A stretch of DNA of 64,000 bases from Corbicula japonica (GCA_038501625.1 JAZAYU010000012.1:558001-622000); one strand, 5' to 3'. Shown: positions 46,651 to 59,956, counted from the stretch's first letter. Notes: generated from the letters alone by a model not told the origin. A program made the numbers and translations.

Positions 46651-47211
46651 CTGAAGACAATCGGTGCAGATTATTAGATTTGATAGACACGGCTGTAAAG
46701 TCTAGGCTGTGTAGCCAAAAGGGTGTAGATGAGGCTGTGTAAATGAGATGGTATACAATGTAAATAAGGCTGTGTAGATAAAGGCATAAAGGATTTTAGC
46801 TACTTAAAGATGGCATGGTTTGCATGTTAGGTAGAGAGCCTTTTTAAATCAGCTCACCCATATAGTATTTTCCACTCTTAATGAATCATTTTGGTTCAGT
46901 TCTGATCTAAGATAGCATTTTCCACAAAGGAAGCTTCTGGTTTCATGTGGCACTAGCTGTTGTTCATTCAAAATGTTAGTCAGGTACTTGGTTACTGTAG
47001 CTATTTTTTGCATGTTTCTCATACATTTAGCTATTTTTTGCATGTGTCACATGCATTTAGCTATTTTTTGCATGTGTCACATACATGTAGCTAGTTTTTT
47101 TTTCATGTGTCACATACATGTACATATGAAATACAAAAAATAAATGTTATAAACAATCAACTCTTTTTAGTATTGTAACTGGTAAAATAATGTTTGCTTG
47201 TTACTTTTCAG

Positions 47212-47271
47212 GTACGTCACAAGGTCACCAAGAAAGTGTTTGCCATGAAACTCCTGAGTAAATTTGAAATG
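47212..47271 (+). CDS. ROCK: ROCK exon 4 (residues 94-113): ATP-binding lysine
   Basis: Acceptor TACTTTTCAG, donor GTAAGG. VRHKVTKKVFAMKLLSKFEM; K106 in FAMK is the ATP-binding lysine. 60 nt, phase 0 both sides. Confidence 0.97.
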
Positions 47272-47384
47272 GTAAGGTTGAAAAAAAAAATCTATATTAT
47301 TAACTATGTCATTTCAAACAAGAGCAATAACTCTTTCTGCTGTTTTTGCAGTTATGCCAATGTTGCCTAAACCTTTACCCCACA

Positions 47385-47979
47385 TACAGTAAAAACCCCT
47401 CATTACAGTACTGTGAACGTTTTGGGTTACAAACGAAACGCACGATAGACGATATACGGACGCACGATACACGATAGACGGACGCACGATACGCGATAGA
47501 CGGACGCACTATACACAATAGACGCACTATACAAGATACTGCCGATTCATATAATTTGTGTACGAGATTTCTAAAAATTTGAAAATGCTATCAACATATC
47601 AATTGAATGGTTGCATTAAATCTTATAAATTTGCATATGCGAGAAACATATTCACGTTGCACTGTAAAATTAAAAGACGCACGATGCACGATACGCGTTA
47701 TACGGACGCACGATACACGTTAGACGGACGCAAGATACACGTTAGACGAACGCACGATACACGATAGACGGACGCACGATAGACGCAAATTTTGTAACAT
47801 TAAACGTTCACAGTACTGTAAGACCATCCCGAAATTAAGATCACCTCGCTAATAAGACCACAATTCTGATGTCCCATTTTACAGTTTTGCACTATTTTCT
47901 ACCCCTATTTTAAGACCACCCCACTATTAAGACCACATTTCCAGTTGCAAGGGAGGTCTAATAGTGGGGTTTCATTGTA
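47385..47979. mobile_element. Pogo-like MITE, interrupted by a nested element
   Basis: TACAGTAAAAACCCCTCATTA at the left and TCTAATAGTGGGGTTTCATTGTA at the right are inverse in part; the body has repeated TAAGACCAC words. Split at 47404. Confidence 0.65.
47406..47818. mobile_element. Nested TA-flanked MITE carrying a CGCACGATA minisatellite
   Basis: CAGTACTGTGAACGTTT and AAACGTTCACAGTACTG are inverse ends with TA at 47404-47405 and 47819-47820. Both halves contain arrays of ~22-bp units with CGCACGATACACGATAGACG; the centre (47525-47680) is AT-rich. Confidence 0.88.
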
Positions 47980-48089
47980 TATGGGTTTTTATTGTGTATG
48001 TGAACAGTGTTAATCCAGATCAGCAGGCACATCTGTGAATTATGATCTACAGTAAGACGTGGTCAAAAATAACCATAGGAATCAAAAAG

Positions 48090-48275
48090 TACCGTTATTG
48101 TTCGAATATAAGCCACACTTATGTACAAGCCGCACCGCCCCCAAACCTGATGGAACAGATCAAAATGGCTTATAATGTATTTATAAGCAGCCAAACCTGT
48201 GTATTAGCCGCACCCCAACTTTTTACCGCCGAATTCTGGGAAAAAAGTGCGGCTTATATTCAGACAATGATGGTA
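48090..48275. mobile_element. TACCGTCATTGTTCGAATA-type MITE, copy 1
   Basis: TACCGTTATTGTTCGAATAT ... ATATTCAGACAATGATGGTA, with GTGCGGCTTAT and ATAAGCCRCAC inverted inside. TA at the ends. About 186 bp. Confidence 0.85.
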
Positions 48276-48375
48276 AGCTGGGAAGATCCTGGTCATCCAT
48301 GCCACCTGATCTGAATCTACACTGTTCGCTCACAAATAACAACCAAAACCCGTGAAATAAAGGATTAGATAATAG

Positions 48376-48573
<198 letters not shown>

Positions 48574-48721
48574 TAGCTTTGCTTACAATGGTTAAAACTG
48601 ATTTAACACTTCTGCCTTAGAAGACTTAAAATAGCTACGGAATACAGTGTTTGTTTGTTTTTTACAGATACAGGGCTTAAATTCAGCCCCATTCCCAAAA
48701 TGGCAAAACATATTTATGAGT

Positions 48722-48909
48722 TCTCGTCATTGTTCGAATATAAGACGCACTTATGTATAAGCCGCACCACACCCAAACCTGATGAAACAGATAAAAATGA
48801 CTTAACAAAATGTATAAGCAGCCAAACCTCTGTGTATTAGCCGCACCCCCAACTTTTTACCGACGAATTCAGGGAAAAAAGTGCGGCTCATATTCAGAAA
48901 ATGACGGTA
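48722..48909. mobile_element. TACCGTCATTGTTCGAATA-type MITE, copy 2
   Basis: Same structure as 48090-48275; left TACCG end mutated. Confidence 0.82.
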
Positions 48910-49116
48910 CTTGCTAACATAATCACAATCGTGTGTCTCAATTTATTTTGTTTTGGTTTGTTTTCTATCTGTAGATTTGTTAATCAATTGTTGATAGAAA
49001 TCAGTGTTTTGATTCTTTCCCAGTAATGAGTAATAAACCACATAATTTGAGAGTGATCTGAAAGGCCCCGGTCCCATTCCTAAAACGGAAAAAAAACTGC
49101 AATAGCTAAGAATTAA

Positions 49117-49335
<219 letters not shown>

Positions 49336-49341
49336 TAATGA

Positions 49342-49587
49342 TTAACCCTTTCCTCTAATTATATATATGCATTTTTACGCAAGTGCAACCAGTGTAGATC
49401 CAGATCAGCCAGGCACATCCGTGCCGTTTGATCAGGATCTGCACTGGTCGCATTTTGGTCAGACATAACCGATTAAATAAAAAAGCAATAGTTGAGATCC
49501 TGATCAGACGGCATGGATGTGCCTGCTGATCTGAATCTAAACTGTTTATATTCGCAATAAAGGTGTGTCTATGGAGGAAAGGGTTAT
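49342..49587. mobile_element. TTAA doubly palindromic MITE next to exon 6 donor
   Basis: TTAACCCTTTCCT ... AGGAAAGGGTTAT. Starts 7 bp after the exon 6 donor GT. Confidence 0.88.
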
Positions 49588-49762
49588 TGCATGGAGGAAC
49601 AGTGTAGAGCAAGATCAGCCGGCACATCTGTGCTATATGTTGAGGATCTTCACTGCTTTTAGATTCTTTAGGTTATTTCTGACCAATATGTGACCAGTGT
49701 AGATCCAGATCAGTTGGCATCAAAGAGCTGGCAGATCTGGTTTTACACTGGTTTCACATGAG
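49588..49762. mobile_element. TTAA-family copy lacking its left end
   Basis: AACAGTGTAGAGCAAGATCAGCC ... GTGTAGATCCAGATCAG hairpins, abutting copies on both sides. Confidence 0.65.
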
Positions 49763-50004
49763 TTAACCCTTTCCTGTTTAGACACACCTTTATTGCTAGG
49801 GCGAAGAGTTTAGATCCAGATCAGCCGGCACATCCGTGCCGTCTGATCAGGATCTAACCTGTTCGCTTTTTGATTCATTAGGTTATTTGTGACCAAAATG
49901 CGACCAGTGCAGATCCTGATCAGACGGCACGGATGTGCCGGCTGATCTGGATCTACACTGGTCGCACATGCGTAAAAATGCGTATATATCCAGGAATGGG
50001 TTAA
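49763..50004. mobile_element. TTAA doubly palindromic MITE, well preserved
   Basis: Complete ends (TTAACCCTTTCCT / AGGAATGGGTTAA) and both hairpins with near-perfect arms: AACAGTTTAGATCCAGATCA and GCGACCAGTGCAGATCCTGA mirrored. Confidence 0.9.
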
Positions 50005-50237
50005 AAAATGTATATATGAAGTAAAGGTTTAGTGGATAGTAAATTCCTACATTGAGGTTCCAGATTTATTTTTAGCGGTTCGTTCAAGGCTGTTTTATTT
50101 TCTTTAAAATCACAGTAAAGCCAAAGATGTCAAAATTAAGGTTTTAATACATCTTTGTAAAAATTTAAACTGATGTTTTTAGTTGACTTTTCGAAGAATT
50201 TGATTCAATTACTTCATACTATGTCCAAGAATGGTGA

Positions 50238-50366
<129 letters not shown>

Positions 50367-50400
50367 TAGTCTCAAGGTCTCAGGAAATCTATTCTTACTC

Positions 50401-50726
50401 TGGTCCCAAGGTAATTAAACTGAGGATTGAAACCAGTCTCAAATCTCAAGCATCTGATTGGATGAAATGGCAACTATACTCATGGACAAAAGTCTTGTCT
50501 GGTATGGTTTTCCATATTATCTTTTAAATGCATGAAGTTTTTATCGCATATATATGCATTCAATAAAACAAGAATTTTGGAATTTAAGCCAGTACTGCCG
50601 GCATGGTAATATGTTGAAAACTGTAGACCGGACAAGACTTTTGTCCATTAGCGTAGTTGCCATTTCAGCCAATCATATGCTTGAGATTTGAGATTGGTTT
50701 CCAATATCAGTTTTTTAACCTTCAGC
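50401..50726. repeat. CCAAT foldback element split by a mariner-type MITE
   Basis: GGTCCCAAGGTAATTAAACT, ATCTCAAGCATCTGATTGG left; CCAATCATATGCTTGAGAT, TTTTTTAACC right. The hairpin centre GGCAAC/GTTGCC is separated by the insertion at 50477. Confidence 0.8.
50477..50653. mobile_element. 177-bp mariner-type MITE nested in a palindrome centre
   Basis: TACTCATGGACAAAAGTCTT and its inverse AAGACTTTTGTCCATTAGCG; TA at 50475-50476 and 50654-50655. Confidence 0.85.
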
Positions 50727-51240
50727 ACTAGATTGCAGGGAATTCACATCATTTTTAAATTGTGTTTATTTTAGTGTTTTTGCAGTTTGGTGTTATTACC
50801 AGCACTGTAGTAGATAAGAAATAAGAATAAAAACAAACACAAATTGGGTGCAAAACCCTACGTGGGGTAAGTTGCATAACATTTTCAGTGTTACATTACC
50901 TTCTGTACTAGATATTGAGGATCTGCTTTTGCAATTTTGGAAACAAAATCCAAAATTATGATAGTTACAATAGTTTAGATACATGGGGAAAGTGAAACTT
51001 GTTATTAGGGGCTAATAAAAACTCAAAAAGAAACAAAGCCATCTTCTTACAAAAGTTATGTCTAGCCAAGCTATGCAGTCAGCACAAGACATAGCCTATA
51101 AAAATGGCTCTCGAACATGATTGACCTGAAGGTTTTGTGTATTCAGCTTAATTTCTTAATTTTAGAGCATGAATTTTCTTGAATTATGAGATCTATTGAA
51201 TAACATATTTCAGCACATGTGTTAACCATGAAAAATATGA
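50727..51240 (+). other. ROCK intron 7: nothing further recognised
   Basis: AT-rich. Confidence 0.35.
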
Positions 51241-52429
<1,189 letters not shown>

Positions 52430-52482
52430 TAACAAATGCTCTTGTAGCATAAAACTTAGGAGTTTGGAGAGTTGTTGTTGTT

Positions 52483-53030
52483 AAACATATAATACATACC
52501 TCAAGAGTTAATTTGCTCCTGTTTCACGTATTTCTAAAAGTAAATATAATAAGTAAGCACAAGAGATCTTTATCTCTATGTAGCACATGGCTGAAAAAGT
52601 ATTTTTAATTTTTCAGTGCCTATTTAAATTATATCTTTAATGGTATAAGCAGAAACTTAACCCTTTCCTTCATATATATGCATTTTAACGCTTGTGCAAC
52701 CAGTGTAGATCAAGATCAGCCGGCACATCCATGCCATCTGATTACAATCTGCACTGGTCGCATTGTGGTCAGAAATAACCTAACGAATCGTAAAGCGAAG
52801 AGTGCAGATCCTGATCAGATGGCACAGATGTGCCGGCTGATCTTGATTTACACTCTTTGCCAATGCAATTTAGGTGTGTTGATGGAGGGAAGGGTTAACA
52901 TGTAATATATAGCTGAAGAGTTAATTTTCTCCTGTTTAATGTATTTCTACAAGTGAACATAATAAGTAAGCTCAAGAGACCTTTATCTCTATGTGGCAAA
53001 AAAGTATTTGAATCTTTCAGTGCCTATTTA
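52483..53030. repeat. Local tandem duplication in intron 9
   Basis: 52483-52657 and 52900-53031 (continuing after 53285) share AAGAGTTAATTT, CTCCTGTTT, GTATTTCTA, ATAATAAGTAAGC, TTTATCTCTATGT and CAGTGCCTATTTAA in order. Each copy has received one TTAA element at a different point. Confidence 0.85.
52657..52898. mobile_element. TTAA doubly palindromic MITE
   Basis: TTAACCCTTTCCTTC ... GGAGGGAAGGGTTAA; two hairpins. Confidence 0.88.
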
Positions 53031-53285
53031 ACCCTTTCCTCCATAGAAACCCCTTAATTGCTAGGGCGAACAGTTTAAATCCAGATCAACGGCACATCGT
53101 GCCGTCTGCTCAGGATCTAAACTGTTCCCTTTTTGATATATTAGGTTATTTCTTGCTAAAATGAGACCAGTGCAGATCCTGATCAGACGGCACAAATGTG
53201 CCGGCTGGCATGGATGTGCCAGGTGATCTGGATCTACACTGGTCACACATGCGTAAAAATATGTATATATGGAGGAAAGGGTTAA
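53028..53285. mobile_element. TTAA doubly palindromic MITE with visible empty site
   Basis: Inserted in CTATTTAAATGATATC; the duplicated copy at 52622-52640 reads CTATTTAAATTATATC with one TTAA. This shows exact TTAA duplication. Confidence 0.92.
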
Positions 53286-53928
<643 letters not shown>

Positions 53929-53954
53929 TAATAAGGATTATGTTTAAGTAAAAA

Positions 53955-54118
53955 TTAACCTATTACTCTGTGGGTTATGGCTGTAATAATTAGGCAATCA
54001 GAGTAAATCCAGATCTTCTGGCACATCCTTGCCATCCGATCAGGATCTGCAACATTCGCTTTTTGATTTATTAGGTTATTTTGGAGCATGATGCAACCAG
54101 TTTAGATCCAGATCAGCA
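53955..54118. mobile_element. TTAA-family truncated copy
   Basis: ATTAACCTATTACTCTG start, one degenerate hairpin, then breaks off after AGATCCAGATCAGCA. Confidence 0.65.
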
Positions 54119-54163
54119 TAGACGTTTAATTACTTGGTGGAATATTCCTCTCAATTAGTATCA

Positions 54164-54349
54164 GGGCCCGAGATCATAAAACTAAATCAGGAGATCAGTC
54201 TCAAATCTCAAGCATCTGATTGGCTGAAATGGTGACCAGTCGCCATTTCTGCCAATCAGATGCTGGTCGCCATTGGTTGCCATTTCAGCCAATCAGATGC
54301 TTGAGATTTGAGACTGGTCTCCAAACTTAGCTTTATGATCTTGGGCCCA
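54164..54349. repeat. CCAAT foldback element with doubled centre
   Basis: GGGCCCGAGATCATAAAACTA ... TTATGATCTTGGGCCC; the core CTGATTGG / CCAATCAGATGC is present in an extra copy. Confidence 0.85.
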
Positions 54350-54440
54350 GTTGTTTCTTAATCTTGTCTCTTCCACCAAATGATTTTACATAACTTTTGA
54401 AAAGCATTTTTTAGATTTAGTCAATAATACTTTAGCAATA

Positions 54441-54673
54441 TATACTGACGGACTAAAGAAACGCATCACTGAAATATGTATCTTAATTTGTACACTGCGG
54501 TGCATGATTTGAACATAATAATGCATCAGAATTAATTTCAAGTACCTCTCAATATTTTAATGGTTATGAAAAAAATTGATTTTAATATCTAAAAATGTCA
54601 TTTTCTTCAAAATGACCACTTTAAGGAAATACCTGAAAATGGGTGATGCGTTTTTAATGTCTTTCAGCATATA
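54441..54673. mobile_element. Mariner-type MITE, ~230 bp
   Basis: TATACTGACGGACTAAAGAA then ACGCATCAC, mirrored by GTGATGCGTTTTTAATGTCT then TTCAGCATATA. Confidence 0.75.
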
Positions 54674-54982
54674 ACCTAGTGAAAATGTAATTTTTATGTG
54701 ATTAATAATTTGTAATTAAAAAAATAATTTCTATTATTATACCTCACGTGATTAGTTTACTATATAGCGTAATGTGACGTCACATGCTGACAATCCGTAA
54801 TGTTACCCTCTTGACATTACCTATACGCCCGCTTGACATTACGAATCGGCCCTCGCGTGCGTTGAATGATTTTACTGACAGTTGAATTAATGTTTTATTG
54901 ATTAAATTGACTTATTTTGTGTTAATATCATTGTTGAATAAATTTGTAAAAGTTTCCGAATTATTTTGTTCGGTATAATAAA

Positions 54983-55126
54983 ATAAATATCACATCCTTC
55001 AGTGGGTGATAGAACGTTATGTTCACCCTTGACAGGTAATGTCAACCTCGGCTAACGCCTCGGTTGACATTACCTGTCTCAGGTGAACATTCCGTTCTAT
55101 CACCCACTGAAGGATGTGATATTTAT
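54983..55126. repeat. 144-bp near-perfect hairpin 63 bp upstream of ROCK exon 11
   Basis: ATAAATATCACATCCTTCAG ... mirrored to ... CTGAAGGATGTGATATTTAT; arms of about 65 nt with few mismatches, centre CGGCTAACGCC. Confidence 0.92.
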
Positions 55127-55189
55127 ATAATGTAATATATATTATGTGTGGTGTGATATTTCAGATATATGCCTGGTATGATATTTCAG

Positions 55190-55349
55190 ATACCCCTCCT
55201 GTTGTACCGGAATTGATGGGAGACGATGACACGAGTCACTTTGAAGATGTCGAAAAAGATGACAGTCCAGAGGGACAGTTTGAAGTTCCCAAAGCCTACG
55301 CAGGAAATCATTTACCATTCATAGGGTTCACATACAACAAAGAATACCA
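55190..55349 (+). CDS. ROCK: ROCK exon 11 (residues 352-405): AGC C-terminal extension
   Basis: Two near-identical acceptors TGATATTTCAG lie 25 bp apart (ending 55164 and 55189). Only the second keeps the frame; the first would bring an early TGA. Reads TPPVVPELMGDDDTSHFEDV and ends LPFIGFTYNKEYQ with the hydrophobic motif F395/F398-T399-Y400. Donor GTAAGTC. A ~144-bp hairpin ends 63 bp upstream. Phase 2. Confidence 0.95.
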
Positions 55350-55962
55350 GTAAGTCAAAAACCGCACACTAAAGCCAGCTAACTACCAAAGGAAAAAATG
55401 TATCTCCCAATTTGAAGCAATATTTCCCATTACCGTGAAATTCCGCTATTAAATATCTCATTTGGGCCAGGGAAAATGCAGTGTTACTAGTGGGGTGGTC
55501 TGTAGTTTGGGTAGAATAGAATGCAAAACTGTTAAACTGGACAACAAACTATTGGTTCATTAGATGTAACATTAGAGGTCTGGGTGTAACAACAGGCCTT
55601 CATTAAGATAGCTGGATAGCTTGATCATAAGACAGATGTGGACTGCGGAGGGTTTGAACCCATGGCTGTGAGAGGCCTGTGATTAGCAACAAACAGTCAC
55701 CATAACCACCAGGTTATGGAGCCATTGAGAATGAGACTACTTTTTGACTTCCCTAGTGAACTGTAACCCTCTGTCTTCGAAATGTTGTTCCTTTTCATAA
55801 TAATCATTTCAGGTACTGTCTGTCTGATGTCCAAAGTGTGAATGATGTTGATTTTATTTTAATTACTTGGTAATGCAACATAAACTAAACTGTTGTTTGA
55901 ATTTTGAGAATTTTCAAGGTAATTGTATACATTTTACATTGTTGTTTTACTTGTATTTTCAG
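55350..55962 (+). other. ROCK intron 11: possible worn repeat
   Basis: 55640-55730 contains GGAGGGTTTGAACCCATGGC and CCACCAGGTTATGGAGCC, reminiscent of tRNA-derived repeats, but no fold can be closed. Confidence 0.35.
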
Positions 55963-56005
55963 GTTATTGATGGGTGCAGCAAAACAAAGTGCAATATCAA
56001 CAAAT
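55963..56005 (+). CDS. ROCK: ROCK exon 12 (residues 405-419): linker
   Basis: Acceptor TTGTATTTTCAG, donor GTAAGTGA. Reads LLMGAAKQSAISTN, 43 nt. Position and length fit the variable linker between the extension and the coiled coil. Phase 0. Confidence 0.85.
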
Positions 56006-56486
56006 GTAAGTGAAATATTGATTTTATGCCACAAGTGAACACCAAATACTTATAACGCGTTGTCCGTCAGTCATGAAAACTTCACATTGGCTACTTTGCC
56101 ATTTTTTTTATATATCTTCATCAAACTTTCAAGCAAGTTATATTGCTTATAACAATAGGGTTGTGATGAAGCCAAAAGGTCACATTTGTTGGAGTTAAGC
56201 CCCCTTTTTGTACTTTTTTTGTCATAAAATTATTGGCTGTAAGTTTTGGCATTTCTAAATATTTCTAAAACAAACTTTTAAGTCTTCATTGTGACAAAGT
56301 ACATGAGGGAGACACTAGTGTTTAACTGAATATCAATCTAGTTTTAGCAAGGCTTTGGCAAGCTACTAAATAAAACAGTTGCCAGAGGGCAGGAGTTTCA
56401 TAAACAAGGCACATGTTAAAGATTCTTATATGCCAGTACCATAAGGATTTACAGCAGCAATTTAATCTATGTCAAAATTAACATGT

Positions 56487-56728
56487 TTAACCCTTTCCTC
56501 CATAGATACTCATTTTTACGCATGTGCGACCAGTGTAAATTCAGATCAGCTGGCACATGTGTGCCATCTGATCAGGATCTGCACTTGTCGCATTTTGGTC
56601 AGATATAACCTTATGAATCAAAAAGCGAACAGTTTAGATTCTGATCAGATGGCACAGATGTGCCGGCTGATCTGGGTCTAAACTGTTTGCCCACACAATA
56701 AAGGGGTATCTATTGAGGAAAGGGTTAA
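56487..56728. mobile_element. TTAA doubly palindromic MITE
   Basis: TTAACCCTTTCCTCC ... GAGGAAAGGGTTAA; ends 68 bp before the 15-nt microexon. Confidence 0.88.
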
Positions 56729-56796
56729 CTGGTTGATGATAACTTTGCTGTTGTTTGTTTTGCTGCTTTCTGATCTGTTTCTGCCGGGCATTCCAG

Positions 56797-56811
56797 GGTG
56801 ATTTTGTGGAT
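56797..56811 (+). CDS. ROCK: Candidate ROCK microexon, 15 nt (residues 420-424)
   Basis: GGCATTCCAG before and GTAAGTTG after enclose exactly 15 nt encoding GDFVD. Both neighbours are in phase 0, so it can be included or skipped without a frameshift. The strength of both sites is the main evidence; there is no homology support. Confidence 0.55.
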
Positions 56812-56936
56812 GTAAGTTGTTTGTTAGCCACAATTGGTAGACGGTTGCATGAAATATTTATCTAGACCTTGTTTTAGACATACTGTATACTTGCCTTACA
56901 ATCACTGCGATGTTTTCAGTTCAGATTGTTTTGTTT

Positions 56937-57136
56937 GACCTTTATTCCATAGATATGCTTTTATCACTTGGGAGAATAGTGTAGATCCAGATCAGCATTT
57001 CTGCCATCTGATCTGGATCTACACTGTTTGCTGTTAGAGTCATTTGGTTAATAATGACCAAAAAGCAAACAGTCTAGATCCTGATAAGACAGCACGGATG
57101 TGCCAGCTAATCTGGTTCTACACTGGTCACACATGA
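56937..57136. mobile_element. TTAA-family copy, worn left end
   Basis: GTGTAGATCCAGATCAGC and inverse; abuts the next copy. Confidence 0.7.
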
Positions 57137-57376
57137 TTAACCCTTTCCACCACAGACACACCTTTATAGCGTGGGCGAACAGTGTAGATCCAGATCAGCT
57201 GGCACTTCCATGCCATCTGATCAGAATCTGCACTGTTTGCTTTTGATTGTAAGGTTATTTCTGACCAAAATGCGACCAGTGCAGATCCTGATCAGATGGC
57301 ACGGATGTGCCAGCTGATCTGGACCTACACTGGCCGCAAATGTGTTGAAATGCATATGTATGGAGGAAAGGGTTAA
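57137..57376. mobile_element. TTAA doubly palindromic MITE
   Basis: TTAACCCTTTCCACC ... GGAGGAAAGGGTTAA; both hairpins present. Confidence 0.88.
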
Positions 57377-58029
57377 ACCCATATATATGGAGTAAAGGGT
57401 AAAGTGTTTTCACAATGGATAAAAAACAATTTATAATGTAAAACATTCTATGGTTATATGCTAGTAAATGTGAAATTTCAATTTGAAATGTTGTGCACAG
57501 AATTTTATAATGATCACCTAAATGTCTGCTGTATGCTTCTCAAGTACAAATATCTCAGCCCAGCATGATAAGTAGGAGTTATTCTGGAGTTATTGCACAT
57601 AAGTTGCCATTATTTGACGCAATCCGGCACTTTTATCATGAAAGTTTCGCTAAACTTGGTCAGAATATATATGAGCATCTCTGCTAAGTAAGATAACCTA
57701 CCAGAGCTTTTAATCTTTGGAGCACACTGTAGCTGAGGTAATTTAGATAAGACAGTTTCTGGTTGATGCTTTTCACCAAAATGTTATTTGATTTAACTAT
57801 TTGCACAAGAGTTGTTGCCCGGTAATTAAAGTGGAAAGAGACATTTGTTTGCAATAAAAGGATGCTTTTCCTGCAAAAAAATCCATGATATGATAGATAT
57901 TGAATATCCTAAACTACTGAACTACTTTTTAAAGGAACAGTCTAGACGACACCATAATTTTCTGTCTGCTAATATTTATGTCTCATGGAACGTTTGCATG
58001 CTTTCCTAAATTTTTGTGTTACTGCATGC
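57377..58029 (+). other. ROCK intron 13: nothing recognised
   Basis: AT-rich. Confidence 0.35.
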
Positions 58030-58403
58030 TTAACCTTTACTCCATAGATACGACTTTTATGGCGTGAGTGACCAGTGTAGATCCAGATCAGCTGGCATAT
58101 CTTTGCTGTCTAATCACATTCTACACTGTGGGCTTATAGACTTATTAGGATACCGTCATTGTTCGAATATAAACCGCCCCCCTAAACCTGATGGAACAAA
58201 TGAAAATGGCTTAATGCAATGTAAAAGCAGCCAAACCTGTGTATTAGCCGCACCCCCAACTTTTTACTGCCAAATTCTGGAAAAAAAGTGCGGCTTATAT
58301 TCAGACAATGACGGTATTTCTTACTAAGAAACAAACAGTGCAGATCCAGATTAGACAGTATGGATATGCCAGCTGATCTTGATATGTACTAGTCACTCAT
58401 ATG
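58030..58403. mobile_element. TTAA-family copy split by another MITE
   Basis: TTAACCTTTACTCC start and a worn right end; the two hairpins are separated by 58151-58315. Confidence 0.75.
58151..58315. mobile_element. TACCGTCATTGTTCGAATA-type MITE, copy 3, nested
   Basis: TACCGTCATTGTTCGAATAT ... ATATTCAGACAATGACGGTA; TA at both ends. Confidence 0.88.
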
Positions 58404-58646
58404 ATTACCCCTTTTCTGTACAGACGCACCTTTATTGCTAGGGCGAACAGTTTAGATCCAGATCAGCCGGCACATCCGTGCCGTCTGATCAGGATCTAAA
58501 CTGTTCGCTTTTTGATTCATTAGGTGATTTTTGACCCAAATGCGACCAGTGCAGATCCTGATTAGACGGCACGGATGTGCCGGCTGATCTGGATCTACAC
58601 TGGTCGCACATGCGAAAAAAGGCGTATATATCCAGGAAAGGGTTAA
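58404..58646. mobile_element. TTAA doubly palindromic MITE, well preserved
   Basis: Right end AGGAAAGGGTTAA intact; left ATTACCCCTTTTCTG mutated. Both hairpins near perfect. Confidence 0.88.
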
Positions 58647-59076
58647 ACCCATGTAGGTGGAATTAAGGGTAAAATCTAATACCTCTAAACTGGTTTTGCT
58701 CATAACCATTAAATTTCAATTATGTTTGTGAGGAATAATATGTATTCTGTATTGCATGTGGTATTTAATGAAAATAAATCAAGTTTGCTGAAATGCTTCA
58801 ATGCATATTTTTTAAATATTCATTTTTCCTTTGGTAAATGGCTGCTGCTAAAGATTGTTATTTTGGGCAGTCTTGCTTGTACTGACTCTTTGTCCTTGAA
58901 TGAGATAAATAAGTTTGTGCCTTTGAGTGAGATCAACTAACTATCATTATTTCTACTAAACTTCAGTGTTATTACATTGATGTATTTTTGTAAGAAGATC
59001 TTTCATTCTTTGAAACAACGATGTATCTGCTTGGTATAATGTTATTACTTGACCTTTTTTTTTGTTTTTTTTCCAG
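58647..59076 (+). other. ROCK intron before the 24-nt exon: nothing recognised
   Basis: AT-rich, ending in a strong pyrimidine tract used by the 24-nt exon. Confidence 0.35.
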
Positions 59077-59100
59077 AGTAGCAGCATGTCAAGATCACAG
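59077..59100 (+). CDS. ROCK: Candidate ROCK microexon, 24 nt (residues 425-432)
   Basis: A strong pyrimidine tract and TTTTCCAG precede 24 nt encoding SSSMSRSQ; donor GTAAAT is acceptable. Phase 0 on both sides, so it could be a cassette exon. Ser-rich, in the flexible linker. Confidence 0.65.
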
Positions 59101-59130
59101 GTAAATCTTACTAATACATTGTCTAATATG

Positions 59131-59689
59131 TACTCAGCAAAAATAAAAAGTACCCACTTTTCTACCAGTAATTTTGTAAAATTAACAGAATAAAACAGAA
59201 AATCTTTTCTTTGAACAAATGTGCATTTCTGTAATCTTTACAAAGATATAAAATGTTCTTGAAAATCTGCAGTCACAACTTTGTTATCTTTCCCTTTGCT
59301 ATTATTGGGGTTTTAGGAAGAAGTAAGTGATTCTAAACAATATTAACATTTATTAGAATTAAATCAATTTATCCAGTTCTTAATGTCAATAAAAGCACAA
59401 AACATTCATTAATAAAACAACTCGTTCTCGATAAACAACGCTAGAAACTCCAAGCTTTTCCAATTACCTCCCTTTAAATTGAATATATAGTGGTTTTTAA
59501 TCCATTATTAATTGTCATCTGATAAGCTTTCGCTCAGGTCTAGGTATTAAAGATTATGTTCACAAGCAATTAAACTTAAAACAACTGAGATTAATTAATT
59601 AAACACCTTTCAAAGTGTTCCTAATTAAATGAAAATATGTTAATGAGAATATAAGCATAAAAAGTGGGTACTTTTTTTTTTGCTGAGTA
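59131..59689. mobile_element. ~560-bp mariner-type MITE
   Basis: TACTCAGCAAAAATAAAAAG with TACCCACTTTT, mirrored by AAAAGTGGGTACTTTTTTTT with GCTGAGTA. Related in its first bases to 33865-34121. Starts 30 bp after the 24-nt exon. Confidence 0.88.
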
Positions 59690-59956
59690 TATAAATTCAC
59701 TATCATAATCTTCATAATTACCAACAAGACCCATAACTCTTCTGCAGATATTGTTCAAGTTATGCCCCCCTTTTCTCTTTGGATTTGTATTTACATGGTC
59801 CAAAACTTGGAAACTTCCATACATTTCACATCAGAATCTGCATTTCCAACAAGACACATGGTTCTTATTCTGCAAGTATTTTAAAGTTAAGCCACGTTTT
59901 TACTTAGATGTTGTGTTAAAGTTTGTCTGCAGTGGGTCTAAAACATGAAAATCTAC

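Noticed and set aside
55165..55189. Upstream acceptor for ROCK exon 11
   Set aside because: Reading from it gives a TGA after a few codons; the second acceptor restores the conserved frame.
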